A stretch of 33,729 nucleotides of DNA from Terriglobia bacterium. Its GTDB lineage: Bacteria; Acidobacteriota; Terriglobia; Bryobacterales; Bryobacteraceae. A program made the position numbers and the translations under genes. The notes beneath the pieces were generated by a model. The model saw only the letters and a program-made list of their open reading frames with translations. It had not been told where the DNA came from and searched no databases. The stretch spans positions 1-33,729 of the forward strand of contig JAJPIT010000127.1 of the NCBI GenBank assembly GCA_021324615.1, read 5' to 3'. Numbering within the stretch: the stretch's first letter is position 1; every line of letters begins with the position of its first letter. This document shows positions 8,717 to 17,083 of this stretch, one piece after another.

Positions 8717-9649
8717 CTACTCGATCAGTCCCAGTTTTCGCAGCGTGGCAGCGGGTTCTGCGCCGCCATTTTCATCGAAATGCGACACGGGACCCGTTTC
8801 CCGTCCGTTCTCCAGCGCAACTCCATAGGGCGGATCGCCGAAGGGGAAAATTTTCTTTAACGTCTCCAGATCGAGCGAGGGTTGCATCTTCAACCCGGTA
8901 TCGTGAATGAAGGAAGCGGCGAACTGCGGCATCGAGGTGGGGATTCCGATGATCCGCACGTCGCTCCGCCAGTGCAGCTTGGCCATGCCTCGCGCCGCCG
9001 CGTCGCAATGGCTGCAATTGGGGTCGTAAAAGAACAGGAAAATGGTTCCATGTTGCAGCGAATACGGCTTGCCATCCACGGTGATCGAGTCGGGAGCTTT
9101 CGCGCCCGTCTGCCGCGAAAGCGCGAAGGCGTAGCTGCCTCCCGCGCACAGCGCGATGACCGCGGTGACCGCCGCCGCGCGCTTCCACGAGTCCACCGGC
9201 TTTGCGAACCATCCCGCCAGAACCGCCGCCAGCAGCATCCCCGCGTCTTCGGCGAAGAACGCCGGGCCCACGGCCCGCTTCACCCACGGAAAACAACTGC
9301 AATCGCGCCCGATCAGCGCCGAATAGTTATATCCGATATAAATCATGAACACGACCAGCAGCAGCGAGGCCAGTAGCGATCCCCATCGGCGGAAGCGCGG
9401 GATCAACACCAGAACTCCCGCCGCCGTTTCGCCGATGGCCAGCGCCAAGGTGGACGGCATACTGAACTGGTAAGGCATCAGAAGCTGCTCGAGCATTCTG
9501 GACCAGCCGAACGGATCGCTCATCTTCCACAGGCCGGCGCTGAGGAACAGCAGCGCCGTGACCAGCGCGCCGGCCCAGCTCACCGCGCTCTTCCAGGCCG
9601 GCATCTCCAGCGGGCGATGCCTCGCCGCGGCCATTGTCGTCGCATCCAT
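8717..9649 (-). CDS. MauE/DoxX-type membrane domain fused to a thioredoxin-like domain
   Basis: 310 residues. The N-terminal half has four predicted membrane helices (about 22-42, 66-83, 90-110, 133-148) with a GRDCSCF motif in a loop (Cys117 and Cys119), as in MauE/DoxX-like proteins. A fifth helix (about 157-177) leads to a thioredoxin-like domain with the redox pair CSHC at 212-215, preceded by TIFLFFYDPN. The fold suggests a membrane thiol-disulfide relay that oxidises or reduces exported proteins. The loop CSC may pass electrons to the periplasmic CxxC; this is inference. Start ATG at 9649; only 42 bp separate it from the divergent oxidoreductase gene. Confidence 0.85.
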   Translation of the reverse strand: MDATTMAAARHRPLEMPAWKSAVSWAGALVTALLFLSAGLWKMSDPFGWSRMLEQLLMPYQFSMPSTLALAIGETAAGVLVLIPRFRRWGSLLASLLLVVFMIYIGYNYSALIGRDCSCFPWVKRAVGPAFFAEDAGMLLAAVLAGWFAKPVDSWKRAAAVTAVIALCAGGSYAFALSRQTGAKAPDSITVDGKPYSLQHGTIFLFFYDPNCSHCDAAARGMAKLHWRSDVRIIGIPTSMPQFAASFIHDTGLKMQPSLDLETLKKIFPFGDPPYGVALENGRETGPVSHFDENGGAEPAATLRKLGLIE

Positions 9650-9691
9650 GACCGTATTCTAGCGGGAAAACATGACAGAATAAATCCTTAT

Positions 9692-10702
9692 ATGCGAGTA
9701 GGAATCATCGGCACCGGCGCCATTGCACACAAGCACGTGCAGGCTTACCGCAACATCGGCTACGAGGTCGCCGTCTGCAGCGACGAACACGCCGCCTTCG
9801 GGCGGGCCTTCGCCGAGCGCTACGGCATCCGCTTCGCCGAACGATGGGAGGAGGTCTGCTCCGGCGCAGACGTCGATTTCGTCGACGTCTGCACCTTCCC
9901 GAACTTCCGGCTGGCCGCGGTGGAGCGCTGCGCCGCCGCCGGCAAGCACGTTCAGGTGCAGAAGCCGATGGCGATCGAGCTGGCCGACGCGCGGCGGATG
10001 ATCGAGCTGGCGCGGGCGGCCAATATCCGGCTGGGCGTGGTGAGCCAGCACCGTTTCGATGACGCCAGCCTGTTTCTCAAACCGGCCATCGACACCGGGC
10101 GGCTCGGAAAAATTCTCCAGGCCGACGCATACGTGAAGTGGTGGCGCTCGGACGAGTATTATGCGCGGCCCATCAAGGGATCCTGGGAAGTGGAGGGCGG
10201 CGGCGCGCTGATCAATCAGGCCATTCACCAGATCGATATTCTGCTGTGGCTGTGCGGTCCGGTGAGTCATGTGCACGGGGAATGGGAGCTGGGCGCGGCG
10301 CATAAAATCGAATCGGAAGACGTGGTGAGCGCGCTGCTGCGCTACCGCTCCGGCGCCATCGGAGTGGTGCAAGCCTCCACCGCGATCCGTCCCGGTTATC
10401 CGGAGCGGGTCGAAATTCACGGCACCAGAGGCTCGGCGGTCATTACCGGCGACCAGCTTACGGCGTGGGATGTGGAGGGCGACGCCGGCGCTCCGGTGGC
10501 GGCCCGCGCTGCAACCGGCGCAAGCGATCCCATGGCCATTTCGCTGACGCCGTTTGAGCGGCAGTTTCTGGATTTTGGCGCGGCGATTCGCGAGAACCGC
10601 GATCCGGTGGTATCCGGCGAAGAGGGCTTCCGCGCGCTGCAGTTGGTGCAAGCCGTGTATCAATCCTGCCGCCAGGGCCAGAAGGTGAGGATCGATGCGT
10701 GA
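9692..10702 (+). CDS. Gfo/Idh/MocA-family NAD(P)-dependent oxidoreductase
   Basis: 336 residues. The ATG at 9692 starts directly at the Rossmann strand MRVGIIGTGAIA, so a longer upstream frame is not used. An EKP-like catalytic motif reads QKP (90-92), and the C-terminal substrate domain carries NQAIHQIDILLWLCG with catalytic-type His179. Family members oxidise or reduce sugars, inositols and related polyols; the substrate is not evident. The stop overlaps the homoserine kinase gene by 8 bp, which implies co-transcription. Confidence 0.9.
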   Translation: MRVGIIGTGAIAHKHVQAYRNIGYEVAVCSDEHAAFGRAFAERYGIRFAERWEEVCSGADVDFVDVCTFPNFRLAAVERCAAAGKHVQVQKPMAIELADARRMIELARAANIRLGVVSQHRFDDASLFLKPAIDTGRLGKILQADAYVKWWRSDEYYARPIKGSWEVEGGGALINQAIHQIDILLWLCGPVSHVHGEWELGAAHKIESEDVVSALLRYRSGAIGVVQASTAIRPGYPERVEIHGTRGSAVITGDQLTAWDVEGDAGAPVAARAATGASDPMAISLTPFERQFLDFGAAIRENRDPVVSGEEGFRALQLVQAVYQSCRQGQKVRIDA

Positions 10703-11579
10703 CTGGCGGAGGGTCCGCGTGCCCGCCTCGAGCGCGAACCTCGGCCCGGGCTTCGACGGCCTCGCTCTGGCGGCCGGGATGTATCTGGAATGCCGTTTTC
10801 GCGAGTCGGATACCCTGCGGATCCGGGCCAGCGGGCGCGATGCCGGGGAGATTTCCTGCGGCGAGGATAATCTGATCTGGCAGGCGGCGGTCCGCTGCGG
10901 GGCGCGCACGCCGCTGGAGCTGGAGATTTCCAACGACATTCCGCTGGGCAAGGGATTGGGCTCCAGCGCGGCGGCGGTAACCGCCGGCGTGGTCATCGCC
11001 TCCGCCCTGGGCAACTGCGGATGGGACCGCGCGCGGGTGCTCGAAGAGTCGGCGCGGATCGAAGGGCATCCGGACAACGTCGCCGCCTGCGCGCTGGGCG
11101 GCGTCACCGCCAGCGCCGCCGATGCCGCCGGGCGGGCCCGCGCGGTGCGCATCCGGCTGCACGAAAATTTTCGAATCGGCGTGGTGATCCCCGATTTCCG
11201 GCTGCCCACCAGCCAGTCGCGCGGCGTCCTGCCGGAGTTTTATTCGCGGCGCGACGCGATCTTCAACATTCAGCACGCTTCGCTGTTAACCGCCGCGCTG
11301 GCCAGCGGAGACCGCAGCGTTTTCCCCGAGGCCCTGGAGGATCGCATGCATCAGCCCTACCGTTACCGGCTGGTGCCGGGCCTGGAGGAAATCACGCGCC
11401 TGCGCGCTTGCGGACTTTTGGGCTGCGCCCTGAGCGGCGCCGGACCGTCGCTGCTGGTTTTTTATGAGCGCGGCGCCGATTCGGTCTGCGAGATCGTCGC
11501 CCAAGCCTTCGCCGGGCACGGCCACAGATGCGAAATCTGGCGCGGGGAGATTCCGCAAAACGGCTACGAAGTATTCTGA
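10695..11579 (+). CDS. thrB: homoserine kinase
   Basis: 294 residues. Phosphorylates homoserine with ATP in threonine synthesis (cytoplasm). GHMP-kinase signatures in order: VRVPASSANLGPGFD (8-21), PLGKGLGSSAAA (83-94, the phosphate loop), EGHPDN, and the C-terminal SGAGPSLL loop. The length is normal for ThrB. It overlaps the upstream oxidoreductase gene by 8 bp. The usual neighbours thrA and thrC are absent, so the threonine genes are split in this genome. Confidence 0.93.
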   Translation: MRDWRRVRVPASSANLGPGFDGLALAAGMYLECRFRESDTLRIRASGRDAGEISCGEDNLIWQAAVRCGARTPLELEISNDIPLGKGLGSSAAAVTAGVVIASALGNCGWDRARVLEESARIEGHPDNVAACALGGVTASAADAAGRARAVRIRLHENFRIGVVIPDFRLPTSQSRGVLPEFYSRRDAIFNIQHASLLTAALASGDRSVFPEALEDRMHQPYRYRLVPGLEEITRLRACGLLGCALSGAGPSLLVFYERGADSVCEIVAQAFAGHGHRCEIWRGEIPQNGYEVF

Positions 11580-11606
11580 CGCGCGCCGCGGCCGGGCCCC
11601 GCCGGT

Positions 11607-12296
11607 TCAGGACTGCGCGGAGCGCTGAAGCAGAAACGCCGTGAACAAGGTCGCGTCGTATCCGGCATGCAGGATCGCCGCCGCCGCCGTCGAGCCGGTT
11701 TTGATCCGCGCCACGCCAAACGCCACTCCGGCCAGACCCACCGTCAGCAGCACCTGCCAGGCCCAGTGATATTGCGGCCCGTGCAGCGCCGCGAACAAGG
11801 CCGCCGTCACCAGCACGCCCGCCGCGCTGCCCAGCGATCGCGCCAGCAGCGGCAAGAGAAATCCGCGAAAGACGATCTCCTCGAAAACCGGGCCGATGAG
11901 CGCGCCGAAAACCACCGTCAGGATGAGCGAGGCGCGATTGGTGATCAAATTCTCAATCAACGGCTCCGGCGGCGCGCGCAACCCGGCGGCGAACACCGCC
12001 AGGCCGATCGCCAGAGGCGGCCCTCCGGCCATCCAAACCGGCGGAAACCGGAAGTTCCATCCGAGCGACCGCCACAGCGGGCGGCTGTATTTGACCGACA
12101 GAATGAAATAGAGCGATCCCAGCAGCACCGTGTATAAAATCATCTGCGAAACGATGGTCCGCACGCCCTCGGCGCGAAAATGGAAGGGCCACACCGCGGC
12201 AATCGCGATGGCATAGGCGGGCACGAAGGATCCGATAAACAACGCCACGTCCTCGTAGCCCCAAAAGGGCTCGCGCCGGCCGTCCTCAGGCGTCAT
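11607..12296 (-). CDS. CPBP-family intramembrane glutamic endopeptidase
   Basis: 229 residues, with several hydrophobic helices (about 17-38, 49-68, 85-104, 121-138, 158-172, 180-196). CPBP/Abi catalytic motifs: EEIVFRG at 139-145, His172 in ALHGPQ, and a third polar motif, ILHAGYDA, near 210. Relatives include CAAX prenyl protease-like and bacteriocin-immunity proteins; the natural substrate is unknown. The start overlaps the upstream stop as ATGA, so it is translationally coupled to the DHS-like gene. Confidence 0.9.
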   Translation of the reverse strand: MTPEDGRREPFWGYEDVALFIGSFVPAYAIAIAAVWPFHFRAEGVRTIVSQMILYTVLLGSLYFILSVKYSRPLWRSLGWNFRFPPVWMAGGPPLAIGLAVFAAGLRAPPEPLIENLITNRASLILTVVFGALIGPVFEEIVFRGFLLPLLARSLGSAAGVLVTAALFAALHGPQYHWAWQVLLTVGLAGVAFGVARIKTGSTAAAAILHAGYDATLFTAFLLQRSAQS

Positions 12297-13294
12297 CCCG
12301 CGTCTTCGACCAGCGCCGCCGCCAGCAGCGGGATCATCAGCTCATGGTGCCCGGTGATGGCGAACCCGCGGCCGCCGCTGCGCGCGTGCGGCCGTTCGAC
12401 GACGTTGACCCGGGGCCGGTAATGCTGCAAAAAATCGAAGTTCACCGTGGTGAACTCCGCCAGCGGGAAGCCCAGATTGCGGACCACCGAAACCGCTTTC
12501 AGAAATACTTCGGGCAGCACCACGGCCGAGCCGAGATTCAGATACACGCCGCCGCGATCCAGGCCGCGCAGCAGCGCGCACAGCAGGCGGAAATCGCGAT
12601 GCGTCGCCGCGCCGATGGCTCCCGCGTCCGCGGCCGGGTGGGTGTGCGGAGTGTCGGTGCCGATCGCCACGTGGACCGTCAGGGGAACCGAACTTTGATA
12701 CGCGCCATAAACGATGCTGTGCGGCGCAAACTCCGGCTGGGCCAGCGACTCCAGCCGCCGCCCGAGCGCTTCGCCCATGCCGATCCCGTCGCGGCTGCCC
12801 TCGGCGATGGCCGCGTTCATTTCGCGCCCGGTCTCTTCGGCCGCGCCGAATCGCCCGTCGGGCAGCACGGCTTCCACGTCCTCACTGGTCTGGCCGGCGA
12901 TGGCGATCTCGAAGTCGTGAATCGACGCCGCTCCGTTCATCACGAAGGCCGTCACCCAGCCGCGGCGCATCAGATCAAGCAGAACCCCGCCCAGCCCGCA
13001 CTTGATCACGTGCCCGCCCAGGCCCCACAGCAGCGCCCGTTTTTCGCGCCGCGCGCGGCGGATGGCATCGATCACCGCGCGAAAGGAGTCGCCCGCCAGA
13101 ATGCGCGGCAGCGTGTCGATCCATGCCTTCACGCCGCCGCCGGAGTAGGGTTTGGCGAAGTCCGCGACGCGAACTTTTCCCCCGCGCGCCTGGATCGGCA
13201 CGGTTTGCAGCGCTTCAAACGAGAGAGGTTTTTCCGGGTATCGGCTCATGAAGGGATCCGTCTCCGCCGCCGGCGGCTCACGCCGCCCGCCCAT
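12293..13294 (-). CDS. unassigned conserved protein resembling the deoxyhypusine synthase fold
   Basis: 333 residues from the upstream ATG; an internal ATG at 13249 (residue 16, [11 protein letters not shown]) is preceded by GGAG and would remove the 17-bp overlap with uvrA, so the shorter form is likely. Conserved-looking blocks: [38 protein letters not shown], and later GTDTPHTHP and [20 protein letters not shown]. The alternation of Gly-rich loops and strands resembles the NAD-binding fold of deoxyhypusine synthases, but I recall this only as a general similarity. Bacteria normally lack the hypusine pathway, so function is open. No signal peptide or membrane helix was seen. Confidence 0.75.
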   Translation of the reverse strand: MGGRREPPAAETDPFMSRYPEKPLSFEALQTVPIQARGGKVRVADFAKPYSGGGVKAWIDTLPRILAGDSFRAVIDAIRRARREKRALLWGLGGHVIKCGLGGVLLDLMRRGWVTAFVMNGAASIHDFEIAIAGQTSEDVEAVLPDGRFGAAEETGREMNAAIAEGSRDGIGMGEALGRRLESLAQPEFAPHSIVYGAYQSSVPLTVHVAIGTDTPHTHPAADAGAIGAATHRDFRLLCALLRGLDRGGVYLNLGSAVVLPEVFLKAVSVVRNLGFPLAEFTTVNFDFLQHYRPRVNVVERPHARSGGRGFAITGHHELMIPLLAAALVEDAG

Positions 13295-16058
13295 CCGGCA
13301 GCACCGTCTTCAGCGCCTGCGCGGTGTAGCTGGCCGGATTTTTCACAACATCCTCCGGCGTTCCCGCCGCCACCAGACAGCCGCCGCGGTCGCCGCCCTC
13401 CGGACCCAGATCGATGATCCAGTCCGCGGTCTTCACCACATCGAGTTGATGTTCGATCACCACGACAGTATTGCCCAAATCGACCAGGCTGTGCAGCACA
13501 TCCAGCAGCTTGCGCACATCCTCGAAGTGCAGTCCCGTGGTCGGCTCATCCAGGATGTACAGCGTTTTGCCGGTCTGCCGGCGGCTCAGCTCGCGCGCGA
13601 GCTTGATTCGCTGCGCCTCGCCTCCGGAGAGCGTCGTCGAGGACTGACCCAGATGCAAGTATCCCAGCCCAACCTGCACCAGCGTCTCCAGCTTGGCCTT
13701 GATCTGCGGAATATTCTCCAGAAGCTTCAGCGCGTCCTCCACCGGCATTTCGAGCAGGTCCGCGATCGAACAGCCCTTGTATTTCACCTGCAAAGTTTCA
13801 TGATTGTAGCGGCGGCCGCGGCAGACGTCGCAGGTGACGTAAACGTCGGGCAGGAAATTCATCTCGATGCGCTTCAACCCGTCGCCCTGGCAGGCCTCGC
13901 AGCGGCCGCCTTTCACATTGAAGCTGAACCGGCCCGGCTTGTAGCCCCGCTCGCGCGACTCCGGCAGGCGCGCGTAAAGATCGCGAATCAGCGTGAAGAC
14001 CTGAGTGTAGGTGGCCGGATTGGAGCGCGGCGTGCGCCCGATCGGCGATTGATCGATCTCGATCACCTTGTCAATCTGCTCCAATCCCTCGATGTCCCGG
14101 TGCGCGCCCGGCTCGGCGCGCGACGCATACACCGCACGGGACGCGGCGCGGTACAAAATATCGTTCACCAGCGTCGATTTTCCGCTACCGGAAACTCCCG
14201 TCACCGCGATGAACAGGCCCAGCGGGAACTCGACGTCCAGATTTTTCAAATTATGCTCGGCCGCGCCGCGGATGACGATTCGCTTCCCGGTCGCCATGCG
14301 CCGCACCGGCGGCGTTTCGATCCGGCGCGATCCCGCCAGATACTGGCCGGTCAGGGATTTCGCGCTTTGCTCGATCTGCTTCGGCGTGCCTTGCGCCACC
14401 AGATCGCCGCCCAGCCTTCCCGCGCCCGGGCCCAGGTCGATCACGTAATCGGCGCGCTCGATCGTCTCGGCATCGTGCTCCACCACCAGCACCGTGTTTC
14501 CCAAGTCGCGCAACCGCGCCAGCGAATCGAGCAGGCGGCCATTGTCGCGCGGGTGCAGGCCGATGGAAGGCTCGTCCAGCACGTAAAGCACCCCGCGCAA
14601 ACGCGATCCGATCTGTGTCGCCAGGCGAATCCGCTGCGCTTCGCCGCCGGAAAGCGTCGCCGCCGAACGGTCCAGAGTCAAATATTCCAGCCCCACCGCG
14701 ATCAGAAACTCCAGCCGGCTGCGAATTTCTTCCACCGGCCGGCCGCCGATGGCGTGTTCGCGCCCGGTCAACTCCCAACTCCGCACGGTGGCCAGCGCGC
14801 GCGCCAGCGGCATCTCGGTCAACTCCGCGATGGTCACCCCTTTCACCCGCACCGCCAGGCTGGCCGGCTTCAACCGCCGCCCGCGGCACTGCGGGCAGGT
14901 CGACGGCGACATCCATTGCAGGAACCACTCGCGGTAGCTTTCGCTGGCGCCCTCCTGAAGCGGTTCGTAGGATTCCAGAACGCCGATCACCCCCCTCTGC
15001 CCGCCCGCCCCTTCCAGCAAAATCGCCTGCGATTTCGCCGGCAGATCGCCGAAGGGCGTCCCGAGCGGAATTTTGTATTTTGCCGCCAGGGCTTGAATCG
15101 CATGCGCCATGTAGGCGGAGCTTCCGCCCGGCCCCAGCGCGCCATCCAGCAGCGGCCGCGAAGGATCGACGATAATCTTGGCCGGATCGAAGCTCCACTT
15201 GCTGCCCAGCCCGCTGCACGCCGGGCAGGCGCCGAACGGGGAGTTGAAGGAAAACGAACGGGGCTCCATCTGCGGTACGCTCGCCCCGCAATCCGGACAG
15301 GCCAGTTTTTGCGAATAAAGCCGCTCGGCGCCATTCACGATCGCCACGGTGACCAGACCATCGGCCAGCTTGGTGGCCGTGCGGATTGAAGCCTCCAGGC
15401 GCTTTTCGATCTCCGGCTTGATCAGCAGACGGTCGACCACCACCTCGATGGTGTGATTCTTGCGCCGGTCCAGCGTGATTTCTTCGTCCAGCGCCCGCAG
15501 AACCCCGTCGATGCGCGCCCGCAGGAAGCCCTGTTTCGCCAGCTTCTCCAGTTCCTTCTTATACTCGCCCTTGCGCCCGCGCACCACCGGCGCCAGGATC
15601 ATCACCCGGTCCCGCGGCTTCAGCGCAAGCACCTGCTCCACGATCTGCTCGGTGGTCTGGCGCGAAATTTCGTGCCCGCAGTTGGGACAGTGCGGCACTC
15701 CCATCGCCGCATAGAGCACCCGGAGATAGTCGTAGATCTCGGTAATGGTGCCGACCGTCGAACGCGGGCTGCGGTTAGTCGTTTTTTGCTCGATCGAAAT
15801 CGCCGGGCTCAAGCCGTCGATGGAATCCACTTCGGGCCGCTCCATCTGATCCAGGAACTGGCGCGCGTAAGGCGACAGCGTCTCCACGTACCTCCGCTGT
15901 CCCTCGGCGTAAATGGTGTCGAAGGCCAGCGACGACTTCCCCGATCCGCTCAGGCCGGTGATGACGGTCAGGCTGTTGCGCGGAATCTCCACGTCGATGT
16001 TCTTGAGGTTGTGTTGCCGCGCCCCGCGCACGGTGATCCGGTCCAGCAAGCCTTCCAT
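13278..16058 (-). CDS. uvrA: excinuclease ABC subunit A
   Basis: 926 residues from the ATG at 16058 ([12 protein letters not shown]). A 16-residue extension to a TTG at 16106 is open but poorly supported. UvrA is the damage-recognising dimeric ATPase of nucleotide excision repair. Walker A of the first ABC module is at 35-42 (GLSGSGKS). The first zinc finger is C-x2-C near CPDCGAS and CPAC, followed by the ABC signature [12 protein letters not shown]. The second module has [10 protein letters not shown], the second zinc finger (CEACQGDG ... CDVCRGRR) and [12 protein letters not shown] with [10 protein letters not shown]. All key motifs are intact. It leads a minus-strand group with the two genes below it. 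Confidence 0.97.
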   Translation of the reverse strand: MEGLLDRITVRGARQHNLKNIDVEIPRNSLTVITGLSGSGKSSLAFDTIYAEGQRRYVETLSPYARQFLDQMERPEVDSIDGLSPAISIEQKTTNRSPRSTVGTITEIYDYLRVLYAAMGVPHCPNCGHEISRQTTEQIVEQVLALKPRDRVMILAPVVRGRKGEYKKELEKLAKQGFLRARIDGVLRALDEEITLDRRKNHTIEVVVDRLLIKPEIEKRLEASIRTATKLADGLVTVAIVNGAERLYSQKLACPDCGASVPQMEPRSFSFNSPFGACPACSGLGSKWSFDPAKIIVDPSRPLLDGALGPGGSSAYMAHAIQALAAKYKIPLGTPFGDLPAKSQAILLEGAGGQRGVIGVLESYEPLQEGASESYREWFLQWMSPSTCPQCRGRRLKPASLAVRVKGVTIAELTEMPLARALATVRSWELTGREHAIGGRPVEEIRSRLEFLIAVGLEYLTLDRSAATLSGGEAQRIRLATQIGSRLRGVLYVLDEPSIGLHPRDNGRLLDSLARLRDLGNTVLVVEHDAETIERADYVIDLGPGAGRLGGDLVAQGTPKQIEQSAKSLTGQYLAGSRRIETPPVRRMATGKRIVIRGAAEHNLKNLDVEFPLGLFIAVTGVSGSGKSTLVNDILYRAASRAVYASRAEPGAHRDIEGLEQIDKVIEIDQSPIGRTPRSNPATYTQVFTLIRDLYARLPESRERGYKPGRFSFNVKGGRCEACQGDGLKRIEMNFLPDVYVTCDVCRGRRYNHETLQVKYKGCSIADLLEMPVEDALKLLENIPQIKAKLETLVQVGLGYLHLGQSSTTLSGGEAQRIKLARELSRRQTGKTLYILDEPTTGLHFEDVRKLLDVLHSLVDLGNTVVVIEHQLDVVKTADWIIDLGPEGGDRGGCLVAAGTPEDVVKNPASYTAQALKTVLPDGRAA

Positions 16059-16176
16059 TCTCCCATATTCACGGCTGCGCCCCGCCCCGATTTCTCCCCG
16101 GCTCAACGCGATAGCGCTTCCACGGAATACCGCCGGCCGGATCGCGATTTAAAACACGATCGTGACCAAAGAACGA

Positions 16177-16308
16177 ATGACGACGATCTGGTCGCTCAAA
16201 AACCGGCGGGAAATCGCAGTCCGGATCTACTACGCCGTAGAGGCCTCGCCGCGCGGCCGCTTGTTTCGCCTGGAACGGGTCGAGCGCTTTGAAGATGTTT
16301 CCCGGTGA
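16177..16308 (+). CDS. possible small basic protein
   Basis: 43 codons from ATG at 16177, or 48 from an in-frame GTG at 16162; an in-frame TAA lies just upstream. The peptide begins MTTIWSLKNRREIAVRIYY and is rich in Arg and Glu. Codons are GC3-biased like the neighbours, which favours real coding. There is no clear ribosome site and I do not recognise the family. It lies in the otherwise empty space between the divergent uvrA and glucosaminidase-like genes. Confidence 0.3.
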   Translation: MTTIWSLKNRREIAVRIYYAVEASPRGRLFRLERVERFEDVSR

Positions 16309-16549
16309 CGCAGTTACAGTCCGGCGGCGCGCCAAGAAACGGGCCTGAAGAGGCGGAGTCTAACCGGAGGATCTGCCTTGGGCGAGAAATCGACGAAGGA
16401 GACTCAGATGAACCAACAATTCGCGCCAACTCTTCGCGGACGACGGATCCGGCGATCCGGAAAAGAACGCGAAAACGCTGCGAAAAACGGTGGAGGACAT
16501 GCCTAAAGGCTTCCCGCCGAAACCCAAAGGCTGACGCAAATCGGACATC
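16309..16549 (+). other. intergenic stretch with a possible frameshifted small gene
   Basis: An AAGGAGA ribosome site (about 16396-16402) stands at ideal distance before an ATG at 16408, but that frame closes after 32 codons. The +1 frame from about 16412 to the TGA at 16532-16534 reads like a protein (LFADDGSGDPEKNAKTLRKT, then VEDMPKGFPPKPKG) yet has no start codon of its own. Dropping one base near 16413 would join the two into about 41 residues. It may be a decayed small gene, a sequencing error, or chance. Confidence 0.3.
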
Positions 16550-17083
16550 ATGATCGCACCTTTCCGGAAGGGGAGGTGTCTGGACGGGCGCGCGTTTTTC
16601 AGATTGTGCGGCGTGGTGCTGCTGGCGTCGCTGGCCCTCCGCCCGGCAGCGGCTGCGGAGCCGGCTCGAACCGTTTCCGACGCCCGGGCCCGCAGGCTAC
16701 AGGCGTTTTTTGAAGCCCACCGCTGCCCCGGCCCCTGGCACATCGCGGATTATCTGCGCGCCGCCGACACCTACGGAATCGACTACCGCCTGCTGCCCGC
16801 GCTTTCTCTGCGCGAAAGCACCTGCGGCCGATATGCCCGCGCCAACAACCGCTGGGGCTGGAATTCGGCCAAAACCGGATTCACCAGCGTTCGCGCCGGG
16901 ATCGACTCGATCGCCCGCGAGCTGGCCCTGGGCGGAAGCTACCGCGGCAAGACGCTCGACGGGAAACTTCGCGCCTACAATCCCAACCCGCTCTACGCGG
17001 TCCAGGTCCGGAAGCTGATGCGGGAAATCGATGCGGATGAAGCAGCCTGCCCGCCGGCGGCGACGCTCCCGGCGTGCCCCTAA
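16550..17083 (+). CDS. exported glucosaminidase/lysozyme-like cell-wall hydrolase
   Basis: 177 residues. Signal peptide or N-terminal membrane anchor at about 14-36. The mature domain resembles the glucosaminidase (Flg/LytB-type) fold: YGIDYRLLPALSLRESTCG carries the probable catalytic Glu, then NNRWGWNS and the FTSVRAGIDSIARELA helix, ending NPNPLYAVQVRKLMREI. It should cut the glycan backbone of peptidoglycan. It is compact and has no binding repeats. Its stop overlaps the stop of the convergent amidase gene by 4 bp. Confidence 0.75.
   Translation: MIAPFRKGRCLDGRAFFRLCGVVLLASLALRPAAAAEPARTVSDARARRLQAFFEAHRCPGPWHIADYLRAADTYGIDYRLLPALSLRESTCGRYARANNRWGWNSAKTGFTSVRAGIDSIARELALGGSYRGKTLDGKLRAYNPNPLYAVQVRKLMREIDADEAACPPAATLPACP

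Noticed and set aside
9659-11209. 516-codon open frame on the minus strand
   Set aside because: It is antisense to the oxidoreductase and homoserine kinase genes, which both carry clear motifs.
13152-15389. 745-codon open frame on the plus strand
   Set aside because: It is antisense to uvrA, has an Arg/Gln/His-rich composition typical of shadow frames in GC-rich DNA, and shows no domain.
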